Assembly (NCBI RefSeq): GCF_003403095.1
Contig: NZ_CP031555.1
Span: 4,466,001 to 4,530,000, forward strand
Source: Thalassospira indica
GTDB taxonomy: Bacteria; Pseudomonadota; Alphaproteobacteria; Rhodospirillales; Thalassospiraceae
DNA length: 64,000 nucleotides
Reading direction: 5' to 3'
Shown: piece by piece, positions 35,359 to 44,644 of the stretch
Numbering within the stretch: position 1 is the stretch's first letter
How the letters are laid out: every line of letters begins with the position of its first letter
Made by a program: the position numbers and the translations under genes
Notes under the pieces: generated by a model
Databases searched by the model: none
The model's input: only the letters and a program-made list of their open reading frames with translations
Told to the model about the DNA's origin: nothing

Positions 35359-35569
35359 ACGGAAAACCCGCCCGCACTCTCACTCTCAGGGGGCGTTGCG
35401 GGGCCTCCCCGCTGATGGGGGTGTGTCGGCAATGCCAGTGCCGACCAGGGAGAAGGCTTTCCCCTCCCATCCCCTTCCAGATCGCGACCTTCTTGGTTCC
35501 AATTAGCGACCCATTGACTTCCAATCAGCCGAGACAGATAGTTCCAAATGTCGGAGACTAGAGGACGGG

Positions 35570-36790
35570 ATGTTCAAGCGGTTTGTAGAGCGCCGGGCGG
35601 AGGAAGCCCTTTCGGATACGCCCGTGGTTCTCATTGTAGGGCCACGGCGGGCTGGCAAAACCACGCTCGTCAAGAAGATGGGGGAAGCCGGCCGCACCTA
35701 TATCACGCTGGACGACCAGACCGTGCTGGAGGCTGCGCGGTCCGATCCGGCCGGGTTCATCCGGGGACTGGATAGGGCCATCATCGACGAGATTCAACGC
35801 GCGCCCGACCTGCTGCTGGCGATCAAGAAGACGGTCGACGAGGACTATCGTCCGGGCCGATTTCTCCTCACCGGCTCAGCGAATGTGCTGACCTTGCCAC
35901 GGGTCGCCGATAGTCTCGCCGGCCGGATGGAAACGCTCGAGATGCTGCCGCTGGCACGGGCCGAGATCGAGGGCAGGACGCCGACCTTTCTGGAGCGTCT
36001 CTTCGAGGGAAAGCTGCAAAAGCCAAGCAAAGCGATCGTCGGCGACGATCTCGTCCACTCCGTCCTGCTCGGCGGCTTTCCCGAGGCGATCGCCCGTGAG
36101 AGCGAGCGGCGCCGGCAGGACTGGGCGCGATCCTATCTCACCTCGGTTCTCACCCGCGATCTCAGGGACATCGCAGAGGTCGAGAAGCTGACCGAGCTCC
36201 CGAAATTCGTGCGTTTGCTGGCCGAGCATTCCAGCCAATTGGTCAACTATTCGCAGTTCGGAGCCAGCATCAATGTCAGCCACAAGACGGGACAGCGCTA
36301 CGTCGGGCTGCTCGAACAGGTCTTTCTGATCGCGACGCTGCAGCCCTGGTTCACCAACGCGCTGAAGCGCATCGTCAAAACACCGAAGCTATATTTCCTC
36401 GATTCCGGCCTGCTGGCGAGCACGCGGGGCCTGACCTTCGACAGGGTGAAGGCGGATCGCGGGACGTTCGGCGCCCTGCTGGAAAGCTTCGTGTTCTCGG
36501 AAGTGCTCAAGCTGACGACAGCCTCGGACCTGCGACTGACACCCTATCACTTCCGCGATCGCGACATGCGCGAGGTCGACATCGTGCTGGAGCGTGACGA
36601 CGGCATGATCGCCGGCATCGAGGTGAAGGCGAGCGCCACGGTCAAGTCCGGCGATTTCGCTGGGCTGCGCGCCTTGGCCGAAGCCTGCGGAGACCGCTTT
36701 GCTTTTGGCACCGTGCTCTATGACAGCACGGATGTTGTGCCATTTGGTGACCGGCTGGCTGCGGCGCCATTGTCCTGTCTGTGGAGTTGA
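35570..36790 (+). CDS. AAA ATPase with DUF4143 domain
   Basis: About 406 residues. Walker A is VGPRRAGKTTL (about 24-34), Walker B DRAIIDEIQ, followed by FLLTGSAN; the C-terminal half is DUF4143, ending in a PD-(D/E)xK-like segment (REVDIVLERDDGMIAGIEVKAS) with D, E and K spaced as in nucleases. Such ATPases are common near toxin-antitoxin and defence genes, with no settled function. It stands just upstream of Hachiman, transcribed the same way, 62 bp apart. It may be an independent gene. Confidence 0.87.
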   Translation: MFKRFVERRAEEALSDTPVVLIVGPRRAGKTTLVKKMGEAGRTYITLDDQTVLEAARSDPAGFIRGLDRAIIDEIQRAPDLLLAIKKTVDEDYRPGRFLLTGSANVLTLPRVADSLAGRMETLEMLPLARAEIEGRTPTFLERLFEGKLQKPSKAIVGDDLVHSVLLGGFPEAIARESERRRQDWARSYLTSVLTRDLRDIAEVEKLTELPKFVRLLAEHSSQLVNYSQFGASINVSHKTGQRYVGLLEQVFLIATLQPWFTNALKRIVKTPKLYFLDSGLLASTRGLTFDRVKADRGTFGALLESFVFSEVLKLTTASDLRLTPYHFRDRDMREVDIVLERDDGMIAGIEVKASATVKSGDFAGLRALAEACGDRFAFGTVLYDSTDVVPFGDRLAAAPLSCLWS

Positions 36791-36852
36791 GCGGATGTGC
36801 AAAGATTGCCGACTGATCAACCTTCGCGATGCAATGATCGTGGGAGGCCTAC

Positions 36853-37635
36853 GTGAGCCTGTATGAGAGGTGGTGCGACGCCACGAGAGAAAAAGACAAA
36901 CGCAAGTACTACTGGACCTATGTCGAGAAGCATGGTGGCCGCGATGAAATCCAGGGGGACTTGGCTGAAACGATCCGTTCGCATTACGACCGACTGGAAC
37001 GCATTGCGGAGGACGTGGACCGGCTCGGATACAAGGTCGCCGCCGAGATCCTCAGCGAGGCGATGCCTCAGACGTCCAAGGGTCGTTCGGGCGATCTCGG
37101 CGAAATTCTCGCGACTGAGCTCGTCGAGGAGGAGATTGGCCTGCGTGTCCCTGTGCGCCGTCTCCGCTACAAGGACGGGCGCAACATGGCCATGCGCGGA
37201 GATGATTTCATCGGGGCCGGGTATGACAGTAAAGGCGAGAAACTCTGGCTCCTGAAAGGGGAAGCTAAGAGCAACAAGGTACTGGGAAAGTCAACGGTCA
37301 CGAGCGCCCGCAAGGTACTCAACCGCGATAGCGGTCGGTGTACGCCGGACTCGCTGCTGTTCGTTGCAAACCGCCTGCTGGAAAGCAACGACCCGGACGA
37401 CAACGCACTGGGCCGCAGCCTTCGCGACGAGGTGGGCCTGAAGTCTCTCCGGGCGGATCGCATCGATCACATGCTTTTCACTATATCGGGCAACGGTCCA
37501 CACGCTTCGTTGAAACAGGATCTCGAGGCGACCGGCAGCAATCGAGACCAGTATGTCGTGAACATTCACGTCAAAGACCACCAGGACTTCATCGCGGCCA
37601 TGTACCAGGAGGCGGAAGATCTTGGAGACGATTGA
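36853..37635 (+). CDS. hamA: Hachiman nuclease subunit HamA (DUF1837)
   Basis: About 260 residues from a GTG. The DUF1837 core has DLGEILATELVEE, then RGDDFIGAGYD and WLLKGEAKS, giving a PD-(D/E)xK-like site with D117/D118, E137 and K139. HamA is the effector of the Hachiman phage-defence system; its DNA-cutting activity is held in check by the HamB helicase. All expected acidic and lysine residues are present, so it should be active. Its stop lies 14 bp inside hamB, which implies fixed stoichiometry. Confidence 0.9.
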   Translation: MSLYERWCDATREKDKRKYYWTYVEKHGGRDEIQGDLAETIRSHYDRLERIAEDVDRLGYKVAAEILSEAMPQTSKGRSGDLGEILATELVEEEIGLRVPVRRLRYKDGRNMAMRGDDFIGAGYDSKGEKLWLLKGEAKSNKVLGKSTVTSARKVLNRDSGRCTPDSLLFVANRLLESNDPDDNALGRSLRDEVGLKSLRADRIDHMLFTISGNGPHASLKQDLEATGSNRDQYVVNIHVKDHQDFIAAMYQEAEDLGDD

Positions 37636-40600
37636 CGAGCTGACAACTTTCCTGACGGACGCGACCGTCGATGGCATCCTCGGACGCCTCCTGTATCGCG
37701 GCGCGGCATGGTCGCTGATGCGCGAAAACGGTGTACTGCCGCCGAATGCGCCGCCGCTCGGCGCGACGATCGAAACGGATCTTGCGGAACACGGCTTTGC
37801 TTTGCTTAGGGGCGCAATGGCGCTGCGTGCTCAGGCCGGCACCTCGGACCTGACCAGTAAGGCATTCGAGCGTGCAGCCAATGCCTTCGAAGCCCTTGTT
37901 CGCAATGGTGATGCGGGGTCGCCTGATCGAGGCTTCCGCCGCACCATCGCTGCCGCAGCCTATCATCTCGCCGGATTTTCAGCCGTTGCCTATTCGCTCT
38001 TCAATGAGACTGCGGGCGATCTCAACACCTCACCCGGCGAAACAGCGATCCAACATCTGATCCTGCGCGATCTCGGCCAATTGCGCGGCTTCGTTCGCGA
38101 GTGGCTGGACAACGACGATCACAAGGATGAGCAGATCGCCGAGATGCTGCGGGGTGAAAAGCCCGATGTCGATGAGGTTCTGTCGACCATCCTCAACACG
38201 ACGATCTGCCGGGCGCTGGCGTATTTTGATTTCGCGCTTGAGACGGGCGAAGCCGAGCCGATCGAGACAGCAAGGGCATTGCTCGACGCCGCGGTCAGTC
38301 TTGCAGACAATGCGGAGAATGTCCCCCTGTGGTGGATATCGAACCTCTGTCGCCACCTTATCGATGACCTGTGGCAGCATTCCCTGCACGAAAGTCTGCC
38401 GACCGAGCCACCGGAGGGAACGGAGGAAAAATACCCGGACCTGCGCAGGCTATTCATCTCATCGCTCTATGCTCGCAAGAATTCCGAGGTGGAGTTGTGG
38501 CCATCGCAGCGCGAAGCAGCCCGGCGCTCCACCGACGTCACGGACGATCTGGTTGTCGCCTTACCGACCAGCGCAGGCAAAACGCGGGTAGCCGAGATTG
38601 CCGCGTTGATGACCCTGTCGTCGGCGCGCCGGGTCCTGATCGTCACGCCGCTGCGTGCGCTGTCCGCACAAACCGAGCGATCCTTCAGAAAAACCTTCGC
38701 GCCCCTCGGCTTCAGCGTCTCCTCACTTTACGGTGCCAGCGGCCTTTCGGCAGGCGATGAAGACGCATTGCGCACTCGCGAAATCATCATCGCGACACCT
38801 GAGAAGCTCGACTTCGCACTGCGAAGCGACCCATCTCTGATAGACGATGTCGGTCTCATCGTCCTCGACGAAGGCCATATGATCGGCCCGAGCGAGCGTG
38901 AAATCCGTTATGAGACGCTGGTCCAACGCCTGCTTCGGCGCTCGGACGCGGAGAGCCGTAGGATTGTCTGTTTGTCCGCCATTCTGCCCAGTGGCGAAGA
39001 GCTAGACGATCTCACGGCATGGATACGCTCCGACGAACCCGGCGCGCCGGTGCTCTCAGACTGGCGTCCGACCCGACAACGATTTGGCACGCTTACTTGG
39101 CGGGGCCAAGACGCACTGCTTCGCCTCGATCTGAATCGCAATGGTCCGTTCATCGATAAATTCGTAGTGCAGAGACCGGCTAGAGGCAAAGAAAAACTAC
39201 CCTATCCGCGCAAGACGTCGCATCTCACCTTGTTCGCTGCATGGGAGTTCGCCGGCCAAGGTAAGAGGACGCTGATCTTTTCAACCCAAGCCAATTGGGT
39301 CGAAGGCTTCGGCAAACAAGTCGTTGACCTCTGCAAGCGTGGATATTTGGGCTCGCTGCTGGAGGATGAGGCACCGATTGCCCGCGCTCTTGAGGTCGGC
39401 AAGGAGTGGTTGGGAGAAGACCACCCCGCCGTTGCCAGTCTGAAGGTAGGTGTCGCAATCCATCACGGTCGGCTTCCGAGCCCATTCCTGCGCGAATTGG
39501 AAACGCTGCTGTCCGAGGGCGTCTTGAAGGTCATCGTTGCATCGCCGACGCTCTCGCAAGGCCTCAATCTCAACGCTGCAGTTATGCTGGTGCCGTATCT
39601 GGTCCGCAGAGGCGAGAAGATCAAAGGCGAGGAGTTCGCAAATGTCTCCGGGCGAGCCGGCCGCGCTTTCGTGGACGTCGAAGGCCTCATCGTTCACGTG
39701 ATGTTCGACAAGATCAAATGGCGAGAAAGAGAGTGGCGTGAGTTGGTTGCCTCCGCCAAGGCCCGCACACTGAAGAGCGGCCTCATCCAAATCGTCGCAG
39801 AGATCCTTGAGCGCCTGGCCCGTGAAGGCGTTCTGGAGCGCGATGACGCATGGGAATATCTCGCCAACGCCCGCGAAGCCTGGAGATCGCCCGCGGAGGA
39901 AGCCGCAGTCGCCGAGCGCTTGGCGGCCGGCGCGGAATATGACGCAGATGACGGTGAAGATGAAGGCGGTGATGACGAGGGGGAGACAATCGACGAGGAA
40001 CCGCTTTCGCAAATCGTCGAACGTCTCGATGCGACTGTCTTCGGATTGATTGAAGCGCTGGACTCCGACCGGGCGGATCTGCCAACGCTCTTGGACGAGG
40101 CGCTCAAAGGGTCGCTCTGGGCGCGCCAGATAGCCCGAGAAGACGAGGACATCGCGCCATTGCACAAGAAGGTGTTCGAGGCGCGCGCTGAACTCATATG
40201 GAAGTCCACTACAACGGAGGCGCGGCGCGGACATTTCGCGATGGGTGTCGGGCTTGAGGCTGGGCTCGCCATTGATGCCATGGCAGACGAGTTGGCCGAT
40301 CTCCTCGATCAAGCTGACGCTGCCGCGCTGAGTGGAGATGTCGGCGAACTTGTCGACGCCCTTTCAGGTCTCGGGGAACGCCTGCTGTTTATGCGGCCGT
40401 TCATTCCCGACAAGACCAACGCGCTACCGGCCAACTGGAAGGACATCCTGCGCCGTTGGGTGTCTGGCGACGATGTCGCCAATATTGGGCCTCAGAATAT
40501 GCGGGCTGTCGAAGAGGCCTTCACCTATCGTTTGGTCTGGGCCTTGGAAGCTGTTCGTACCCGCCGCATGTCCCTCGGCTGGTCTCCAGAAACAGTGGTG

Positions 40601-41122
40601 GGGGGCGCCGCAGCAGCGGTCGAAACCGGCGTTCCACAATTCATGATGTCGATGCTGATCCGCGCGGGCCTTCCATCACGGCGCGCAGCCATGGCGGCAA
40701 TCGAGGATGCCGAGCCAGCCTTCGTCACGCCCGCGGAGATGAGGGCCTGGCTCGAATCCGACGAGATCACAGCTTACACCGATGCTGGTGATTGGCCGAC
40801 CCCCGACACGGCAGCGCTATGGGCGCGGTTCCGAACGGAGGCCCTGAGTGGCGGCATTCAGAAATGGTCGGTCGAACACTACAAGCGCCTGCTCGACACC
40901 GCGACCGCCCCACCTGCCGGCCTCTATCGGATTGTCACAGACGATGGAGATGGGCGGACCTGGATGGCGACGCCTGACTATCAGCGGGTGGCGGCATTCA
41001 AGAAATCGGCACTTGATCCGAAGCCCAGCCTGTTCTCGGGGCGGCTGCCGGGCAATACTAGGTTGGTGGAAGCGTTGCGCGTCGGCCGTGGGAAACTGCG
41101 CTGGCCACGGGCCAACACGTAG
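37622..41122 (+). CDS. hamB: Hachiman helicase subunit HamB
   Basis: About 1166 residues. After a 290-residue helical N-terminal part comes an SF2 helicase: Walker A LPTSAGKT (about 314-321), LIVLDEGH (DEGH box, about 413-419), ASPTLSQGLNLNA and motif VI NVSGRAGRAF. An acidic insert (about 780-800) precedes a long helical C-terminus. HamB is thought to survey DNA and restrain HamA. The start is TTG at 37622, inside the end of hamA; I see no better upstream ATG. Together with hamA it forms a complete Hachiman locus. Confidence 0.9.
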   Translation: METIDELTTFLTDATVDGILGRLLYRGAAWSLMRENGVLPPNAPPLGATIETDLAEHGFALLRGAMALRAQAGTSDLTSKAFERAANAFEALVRNGDAGSPDRGFRRTIAAAAYHLAGFSAVAYSLFNETAGDLNTSPGETAIQHLILRDLGQLRGFVREWLDNDDHKDEQIAEMLRGEKPDVDEVLSTILNTTICRALAYFDFALETGEAEPIETARALLDAAVSLADNAENVPLWWISNLCRHLIDDLWQHSLHESLPTEPPEGTEEKYPDLRRLFISSLYARKNSEVELWPSQREAARRSTDVTDDLVVALPTSAGKTRVAEIAALMTLSSARRVLIVTPLRALSAQTERSFRKTFAPLGFSVSSLYGASGLSAGDEDALRTREIIIATPEKLDFALRSDPSLIDDVGLIVLDEGHMIGPSEREIRYETLVQRLLRRSDAESRRIVCLSAILPSGEELDDLTAWIRSDEPGAPVLSDWRPTRQRFGTLTWRGQDALLRLDLNRNGPFIDKFVVQRPARGKEKLPYPRKTSHLTLFAAWEFAGQGKRTLIFSTQANWVEGFGKQVVDLCKRGYLGSLLEDEAPIARALEVGKEWLGEDHPAVASLKVGVAIHHGRLPSPFLRELETLLSEGVLKVIVASPTLSQGLNLNAAVMLVPYLVRRGEKIKGEEFANVSGRAGRAFVDVEGLIVHVMFDKIKWREREWRELVASAKARTLKSGLIQIVAEILERLAREGVLERDDAWEYLANAREAWRSPAEEAAVAERLAAGAEYDADDGEDEGGDDEGETIDEEPLSQIVERLDATVFGLIEALDSDRADLPTLLDEALKGSLWARQIAREDEDIAPLHKKVFEARAELIWKSTTTEARRGHFAMGVGLEAGLAIDAMADELADLLDQADAAALSGDVGELVDALSGLGERLLFMRPFIPDKTNALPANWKDILRRWVSGDDVANIGPQNMRAVEEAFTYRLVWALEAVRTRRMSLGWSPETVVGGAAAAVETGVPQFMMSMLIRAGLPSRRAAMAAIEDAEPAFVTPAEMRAWLESDEITAYTDAGDWPTPDTAALWARFRTEALSGGIQKWSVEHYKRLLDTATAPPAGLYRIVTDDGDGRTWMATPDYQRVAAFKKSALDPKPSLFSGRLPGNTRLVEALRVGRGKLRWPRANT

Positions 41123-41147
41123 AGGAGAACCTACGAGATAATTTCCG

Positions 41148-42101
41148 CTATTTTTCGTTGGAAGGCTGAAAAAATCCTGCTCTTAGGTCACGAATACTTT
41201 CCGAGTGCTTAGGCAGCTGCAAGGAGATGCGCTGATTCTTTCCCATCCGCCGCTGCGAAGAAAATTCTACGCGCTGGATGGCATCGATATCGCCGGATGA
41301 ATACTCGACCCTGTTGGCCTCATCGAAAGGAATGTGTTCTGCCTCTACCCAGAGAGCAACGGTGAGTATTACGTCTCCCAACCGAACGGGTCCGTCGGGA
41401 GTCGTGACGGTCACCTCGCCGGGGTAGGGAAAGCACACCGTTCGGAAAACGGGTGACTGGGCCTTTTCTATGCCTTCAAACGGATCAGTTGCCTCCTGAA
41501 GCTGGAGCCAAAGATCGTTCAAAGACCAGGCCGCGCCGGTCTCCTCGTTACGAAAGATGGATGCGAAAGGGTCCGTATCCTCGGGTAGCGTGCAGTCAAC
41601 ATCCGACGGCTCTGGCATCTTCCAATCGAGCGAGCGAAATTTTCGAATGCCGACTCGTGAGATGACGCACGCTTTGTGCCAGAAGAGCACGAAGTCTACC
41701 TGCAGCAATGAATTGACATCCTCACTCGCGATTTCCGAGAGCTCTCGAAGAGAAACACCGCTTTGCTCGGCGACCTTCCGGGCACTGTCGGTGAAACCAG
41801 ACGCACTCACCGCGATCGTACGATCTGCACCAATCGCCTTTTTCTTCGCGGCCAGTTGCTCGATCCAGGTGACATCCTGAATTGCAGTCCTTCGCCGACA
41901 CTCGATCGTCAAAAGGACTTCGGCGGTTCCAATCCGCGTACGGATACTTGCATCGACCTCTCGTAGCTGACCTGTAATCTTGCATCTGATACGATCAGGA
42001 GAGTTAACAGTCACATTTCCGGGGTCTGCATCAGCCTCTATTCGCGCAACCAGACGCTCGAATTCACGCCATTCAGGATCTTGGCCTTCGCTGGCGCTCA
42101 T
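41148..42101 (-). CDS. Mrr-like restriction endonuclease family protein
   Basis: About 317 residues. The N-terminal 140 residues follow the Mrr/type IV nuclease pattern: REVDASIRTRIG (D50), VLLTIECRRR (E67-C-R) and later VSASGFTDSARKVAEQSGV, which is the usual continuation of the fold. The lysine of the E-x-K motif is replaced by arginine (ECR). The C-terminal half is unassigned and may recognise the target. The start overlaps the tcmP stop by 4 bp, so it is the third gene of a three-Cys/TcmP operon. Confidence 0.78.
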   Translation of the reverse strand: MSASEGQDPEWREFERLVARIEADADPGNVTVNSPDRIRCKITGQLREVDASIRTRIGTAEVLLTIECRRRTAIQDVTWIEQLAAKKKAIGADRTIAVSASGFTDSARKVAEQSGVSLRELSEIASEDVNSLLQVDFVLFWHKACVISRVGIRKFRSLDWKMPEPSDVDCTLPEDTDPFASIFRNEETGAAWSLNDLWLQLQEATDPFEGIEKAQSPVFRTVCFPYPGEVTVTTPDGPVRLGDVILTVALWVEAEHIPFDEANRVEYSSGDIDAIQRVEFSSQRRMGKNQRISLQLPKHSESIRDLRAGFFQPSNEK

Positions 42102-43366
42102 CTTTTGCGACGCTTTCCGTCCGCACCGGCATCGAGGAACATCGGGAAGAAGCTGCGCTGTGTCTTCACCTTGATGACATCATTGACCCCAATCGTGTTT
42201 GCTTTCCGTCGCTCACCGCCTGCAGGTGTAATGACTTCAAGATCGGGGTTCTCGATAATCGCCGTATGAATGTCATCAGCGTGAGCAGGTGTGACGTTGT
42301 AGATGCTCTCGTAGAAATCCATGACGGGCATCGCATCACCAGTCTCAGTCACAAGACGCGGAATATCTCCCAGGAGTTGGCTCTTCGCGGACGCACGGGC
42401 ATCACTGTCGAACAGATAGAGCATGCCTTCGTCATGCCGCGGATCATAAGACAGCATGTTGAGGCCAGACCGACCGAAATGTGCCTGCATCGTTGCATTG
42501 TCATGCAGGATGTTGTTGTAGACCTGCCGCGCACGGCAAGCGTTGGCGAAGTGAATGAGCCAATACCGCCAGCCACCAGGGTTATTAATCGAGAACGGGC
42601 TTACATAGGGAGCGCATCTCCTGAAGACGTCAAAAACGATTTTTTCAGCCGTGCCGAGCCAGTCATTCTTGCTCATGACCCCGTTCAGTTCACCGATATC
42701 GGTGGTCTTGAGCCCAAGATAGTCCAGTCGGGCAGTGAGTTGATCTGGTTGGTCCTTTTTCAAAAAGGCCAAAAGAGAACTGATCATGAACGTGTAGAAG
42801 ATCTCAGCCGCTGGATAGGTCCGCATGATGTCGACGATCGTGTCACGCTCGACGTGGCTATCCCCGCACTGGTCTAAGTTGAACAATACGCTTCGATAAC
42901 GGCCCTGCTCCAGCAACGCCCTGGTTTTCGGGTAAGCTTTCTCGAAGAACTCATTCAAGTACTCTACGCGAAGATGCAGCTTCGGGCATGTTTCCGCGAT
43001 ATCTGCCTGCAGTGGTGCGACATGGGTCTTCAATAGTTCAATCGCATCCCGACTGGCATCATTAAAAATGAGAAGACACTCGACCTCAATAGCGCCCAAG
43101 CCTTGCGCCGCCCGCTGTGTGTTGACCGCTTCAGTCGCGCGCCTGAGTTCTTCAATGAAAATCAGCGGGGACCCGGGCGTTCCGCACTGGTAACGCCCCC
43201 CACCAGCAAAACCATCGACTATTGCAAGCCTGAAACGTTCCTGTTGGGGTAATTTGCAGCGAACGGTAAGATAATCAAAGACGTACTCACGAAGAATCTT
43301 GTGTTTGCGCCGCGAATGCTCTTCGAGCTTCGCGCCATCTGCCCATTCGTATCTTTTTTCGACCAT
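42098..43366 (-). CDS. tcmP: Three-Cys-motif partner protein TcmP
   Basis: About 422 residues. The opening (SRRKHKILREYVFDYLTVRC, then AIVDGFAGGGRYQCGTPGSPL) is the TcmP pattern, which resembles a Rossmann-type methyltransferase with the DGFAGGG loop. TcmP is known by its fixed neighbourhood with the three-Cys-motif protein, found here immediately upstream. A distal segment (YNNILHDNATMQAHFGRSG) is typical of the family. Function unproven; links to nucleic-acid modification are inferred from the partners. Confidence 0.87.
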   Translation of the reverse strand: MVEKRYEWADGAKLEEHSRRKHKILREYVFDYLTVRCKLPQQERFRLAIVDGFAGGGRYQCGTPGSPLIFIEELRRATEAVNTQRAAQGLGAIEVECLLIFNDASRDAIELLKTHVAPLQADIAETCPKLHLRVEYLNEFFEKAYPKTRALLEQGRYRSVLFNLDQCGDSHVERDTIVDIMRTYPAAEIFYTFMISSLLAFLKKDQPDQLTARLDYLGLKTTDIGELNGVMSKNDWLGTAEKIVFDVFRRCAPYVSPFSINNPGGWRYWLIHFANACRARQVYNNILHDNATMQAHFGRSGLNMLSYDPRHDEGMLYLFDSDARASAKSQLLGDIPRLVTETGDAMPVMDFYESIYNVTPAHADDIHTAIIENPDLEVITPAGGERRKANTIGVNDVIKVKTQRSFFPMFLDAGADGKRRKR

Positions 43367-43393
43367 GTTGCCTCCCCGCCTATCTCTAAACTC

Positions 43394-44176
43394 TTACACA
43401 ACCGCTTGCGGGGCGGCAGGCATTTCGTCCCAGGTGCGTCCACGATATTCTCGCCCGTTGGCCTTCTTCGAGCGCTTCTTGTTGTCCTTGCCCCAAGTTC
43501 CCCACTGTTTGAAGAAAAATGCCGTCCCTGCCTTAAGGCATTGGGCATGTATTTCATCAATCCATTCTTCGCGAATTGGACGGGCGGACTTTCCGCTTTC
43601 GCCGCCCACAATCGCCCAGTGAATATCCTGAAGATCAATTGCGCCAACGGCACCAATCAGCGGCTCAAAAGAAATGAAGCGGATCGCTGCAGGTGACCGG
43701 CGGAGGTCATCGATGCGATCAACGACTTCAGCGTTTTCGATGCTCGTACCAAGCCAAACGTTGGGCAGGACCTCTCCGATGCGGTCGCTGACCAACTCTG
43801 CCATACGCTCGGGACGCTTAGTCAGAATCTGGTAGTTATGGCGTGGCGTTTCACGCATGACTTGCCAAACGTCCAATATGAATTCATCAGTCACCCGGTC
43901 ATGGAAGAGGTCACTCATCGAGTTAACGAAGATCTTTCGGGGCTTGCGCCATCTGTGGGGAATCGTCAGTGCCTGCCGATCCTCACGCACGACTCCATTC
44001 CAAACGGTCCTCCGACCCGTCTTGCGAGTTAGTCCTGCATATTTCTGGACACCCATCGCTTCGAGCCGCTTGGCCATTTCCATCGCATAACAATGGGTGC
44101 AGCCGGCTGTAACGATCGAACACCCCGCTACCGGATTCCACGTGGCATCTGTCCATTCAATCTGTGTTTCAGCCAT
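43394..44176 (-). CDS. Three-Cys-motif protein (DUF5131, phage Gp37/Gp68-like)
   Basis: About 260 residues from MAETQIEWTDATWNPVAGC. The signature is C-x6-C-x2-C (GCSIVTAGCTHCYA, residues about 19-29 from this start), plus KIFVNSMSDLFHD and YQILTKRPERM, all typical of DUF5131. The cysteine set resembles a radical-SAM-type cluster site. I take the start at 44176, the family's usual first residue, seven codons after the first in-frame ATG. It is the first gene of the operon with tcmP and the endonuclease gene. Confidence 0.9.
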   Translation of the reverse strand: MAETQIEWTDATWNPVAGCSIVTAGCTHCYAMEMAKRLEAMGVQKYAGLTRKTGRRTVWNGVVREDRQALTIPHRWRKPRKIFVNSMSDLFHDRVTDEFILDVWQVMRETPRHNYQILTKRPERMAELVSDRIGEVLPNVWLGTSIENAEVVDRIDDLRRSPAAIRFISFEPLIGAVGAIDLQDIHWAIVGGESGKSARPIREEWIDEIHAQCLKAGTAFFFKQWGTWGKDNKKRSKKANGREYRGRTWDEMPAAPQAVV

Positions 44177-44212
44177 GTCGGCCTCCCGCGCATTCATCGT
44201 TCCGGCAGCACA

Positions 44213-44644
44213 TCAGTCAGTACCGCGTAACGGGTTGATGAACTGGATATCGGAGAAATCTTTTTCGTTTTCTGTTACCACCACGCAATCGTTGGCTCCC
44301 GCGACGGCGGCGATAATCACATCCAACGTGCTCCGCGGACGACCCGTAGACGTCCCATCCGCCATAAGTCGTGCCCATATCAAGGCAGCCTTGTCGTCAA
44401 AGGCTAAGATTCGGTCCATGAACAATTCCTGCGGGCCTTCCGGCCCTGAAAACCAAGCATCAAGTGCATCGCGCTTCTTGCCACGTGGTTTTTCCAGAAT
44501 GCCGCGTCGGATTTCGGCTATGGTCAGCGATGCGATGAAGAGGTCCTCATCCCGCTGAGCTGCCATCCATTTCATCAGAAGTTCAGATGGCTTCGGCTTG
44601 ACGATATTGCTGATGATGTTGGTGTCTAGAAGGTAACGGCTCAC
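44213..44644 (-). CDS. vapC: PIN-domain toxin, VapC/FitB type
   Basis: About 143 residues. The PIN-domain acidic residues are in place: LLDTNIIS (D7), TIAEIRRGI (E), and STLDVIIAAVA with a final DCVVVTENEKDF. It should be an RNase, inhibited by the neighbouring antitoxin. The start overlaps the antitoxin stop by 4 bp. The pair lies just upstream of the DUF5131 operon on the same strand (36 bp), so it might share the defence-island context. Confidence 0.9.
   Translation of the reverse strand: MSRYLLDTNIISNIVKPKPSELLMKWMAAQRDEDLFIASLTIAEIRRGILEKPRGKKRDALDAWFSGPEGPQELFMDRILAFDDKAALIWARLMADGTSTGRPRSTLDVIIAAVAGANDCVVVTENEKDFSDIQFINPLRGTD

Noticed and set aside
35570..36790. DUF4143 ATPase as a third Hachiman subunit
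   Set aside because: Hachiman is known as a two-gene system, and DUF4143 ATPases are widespread without it; kept as a separate gene with the question raised as a finding.
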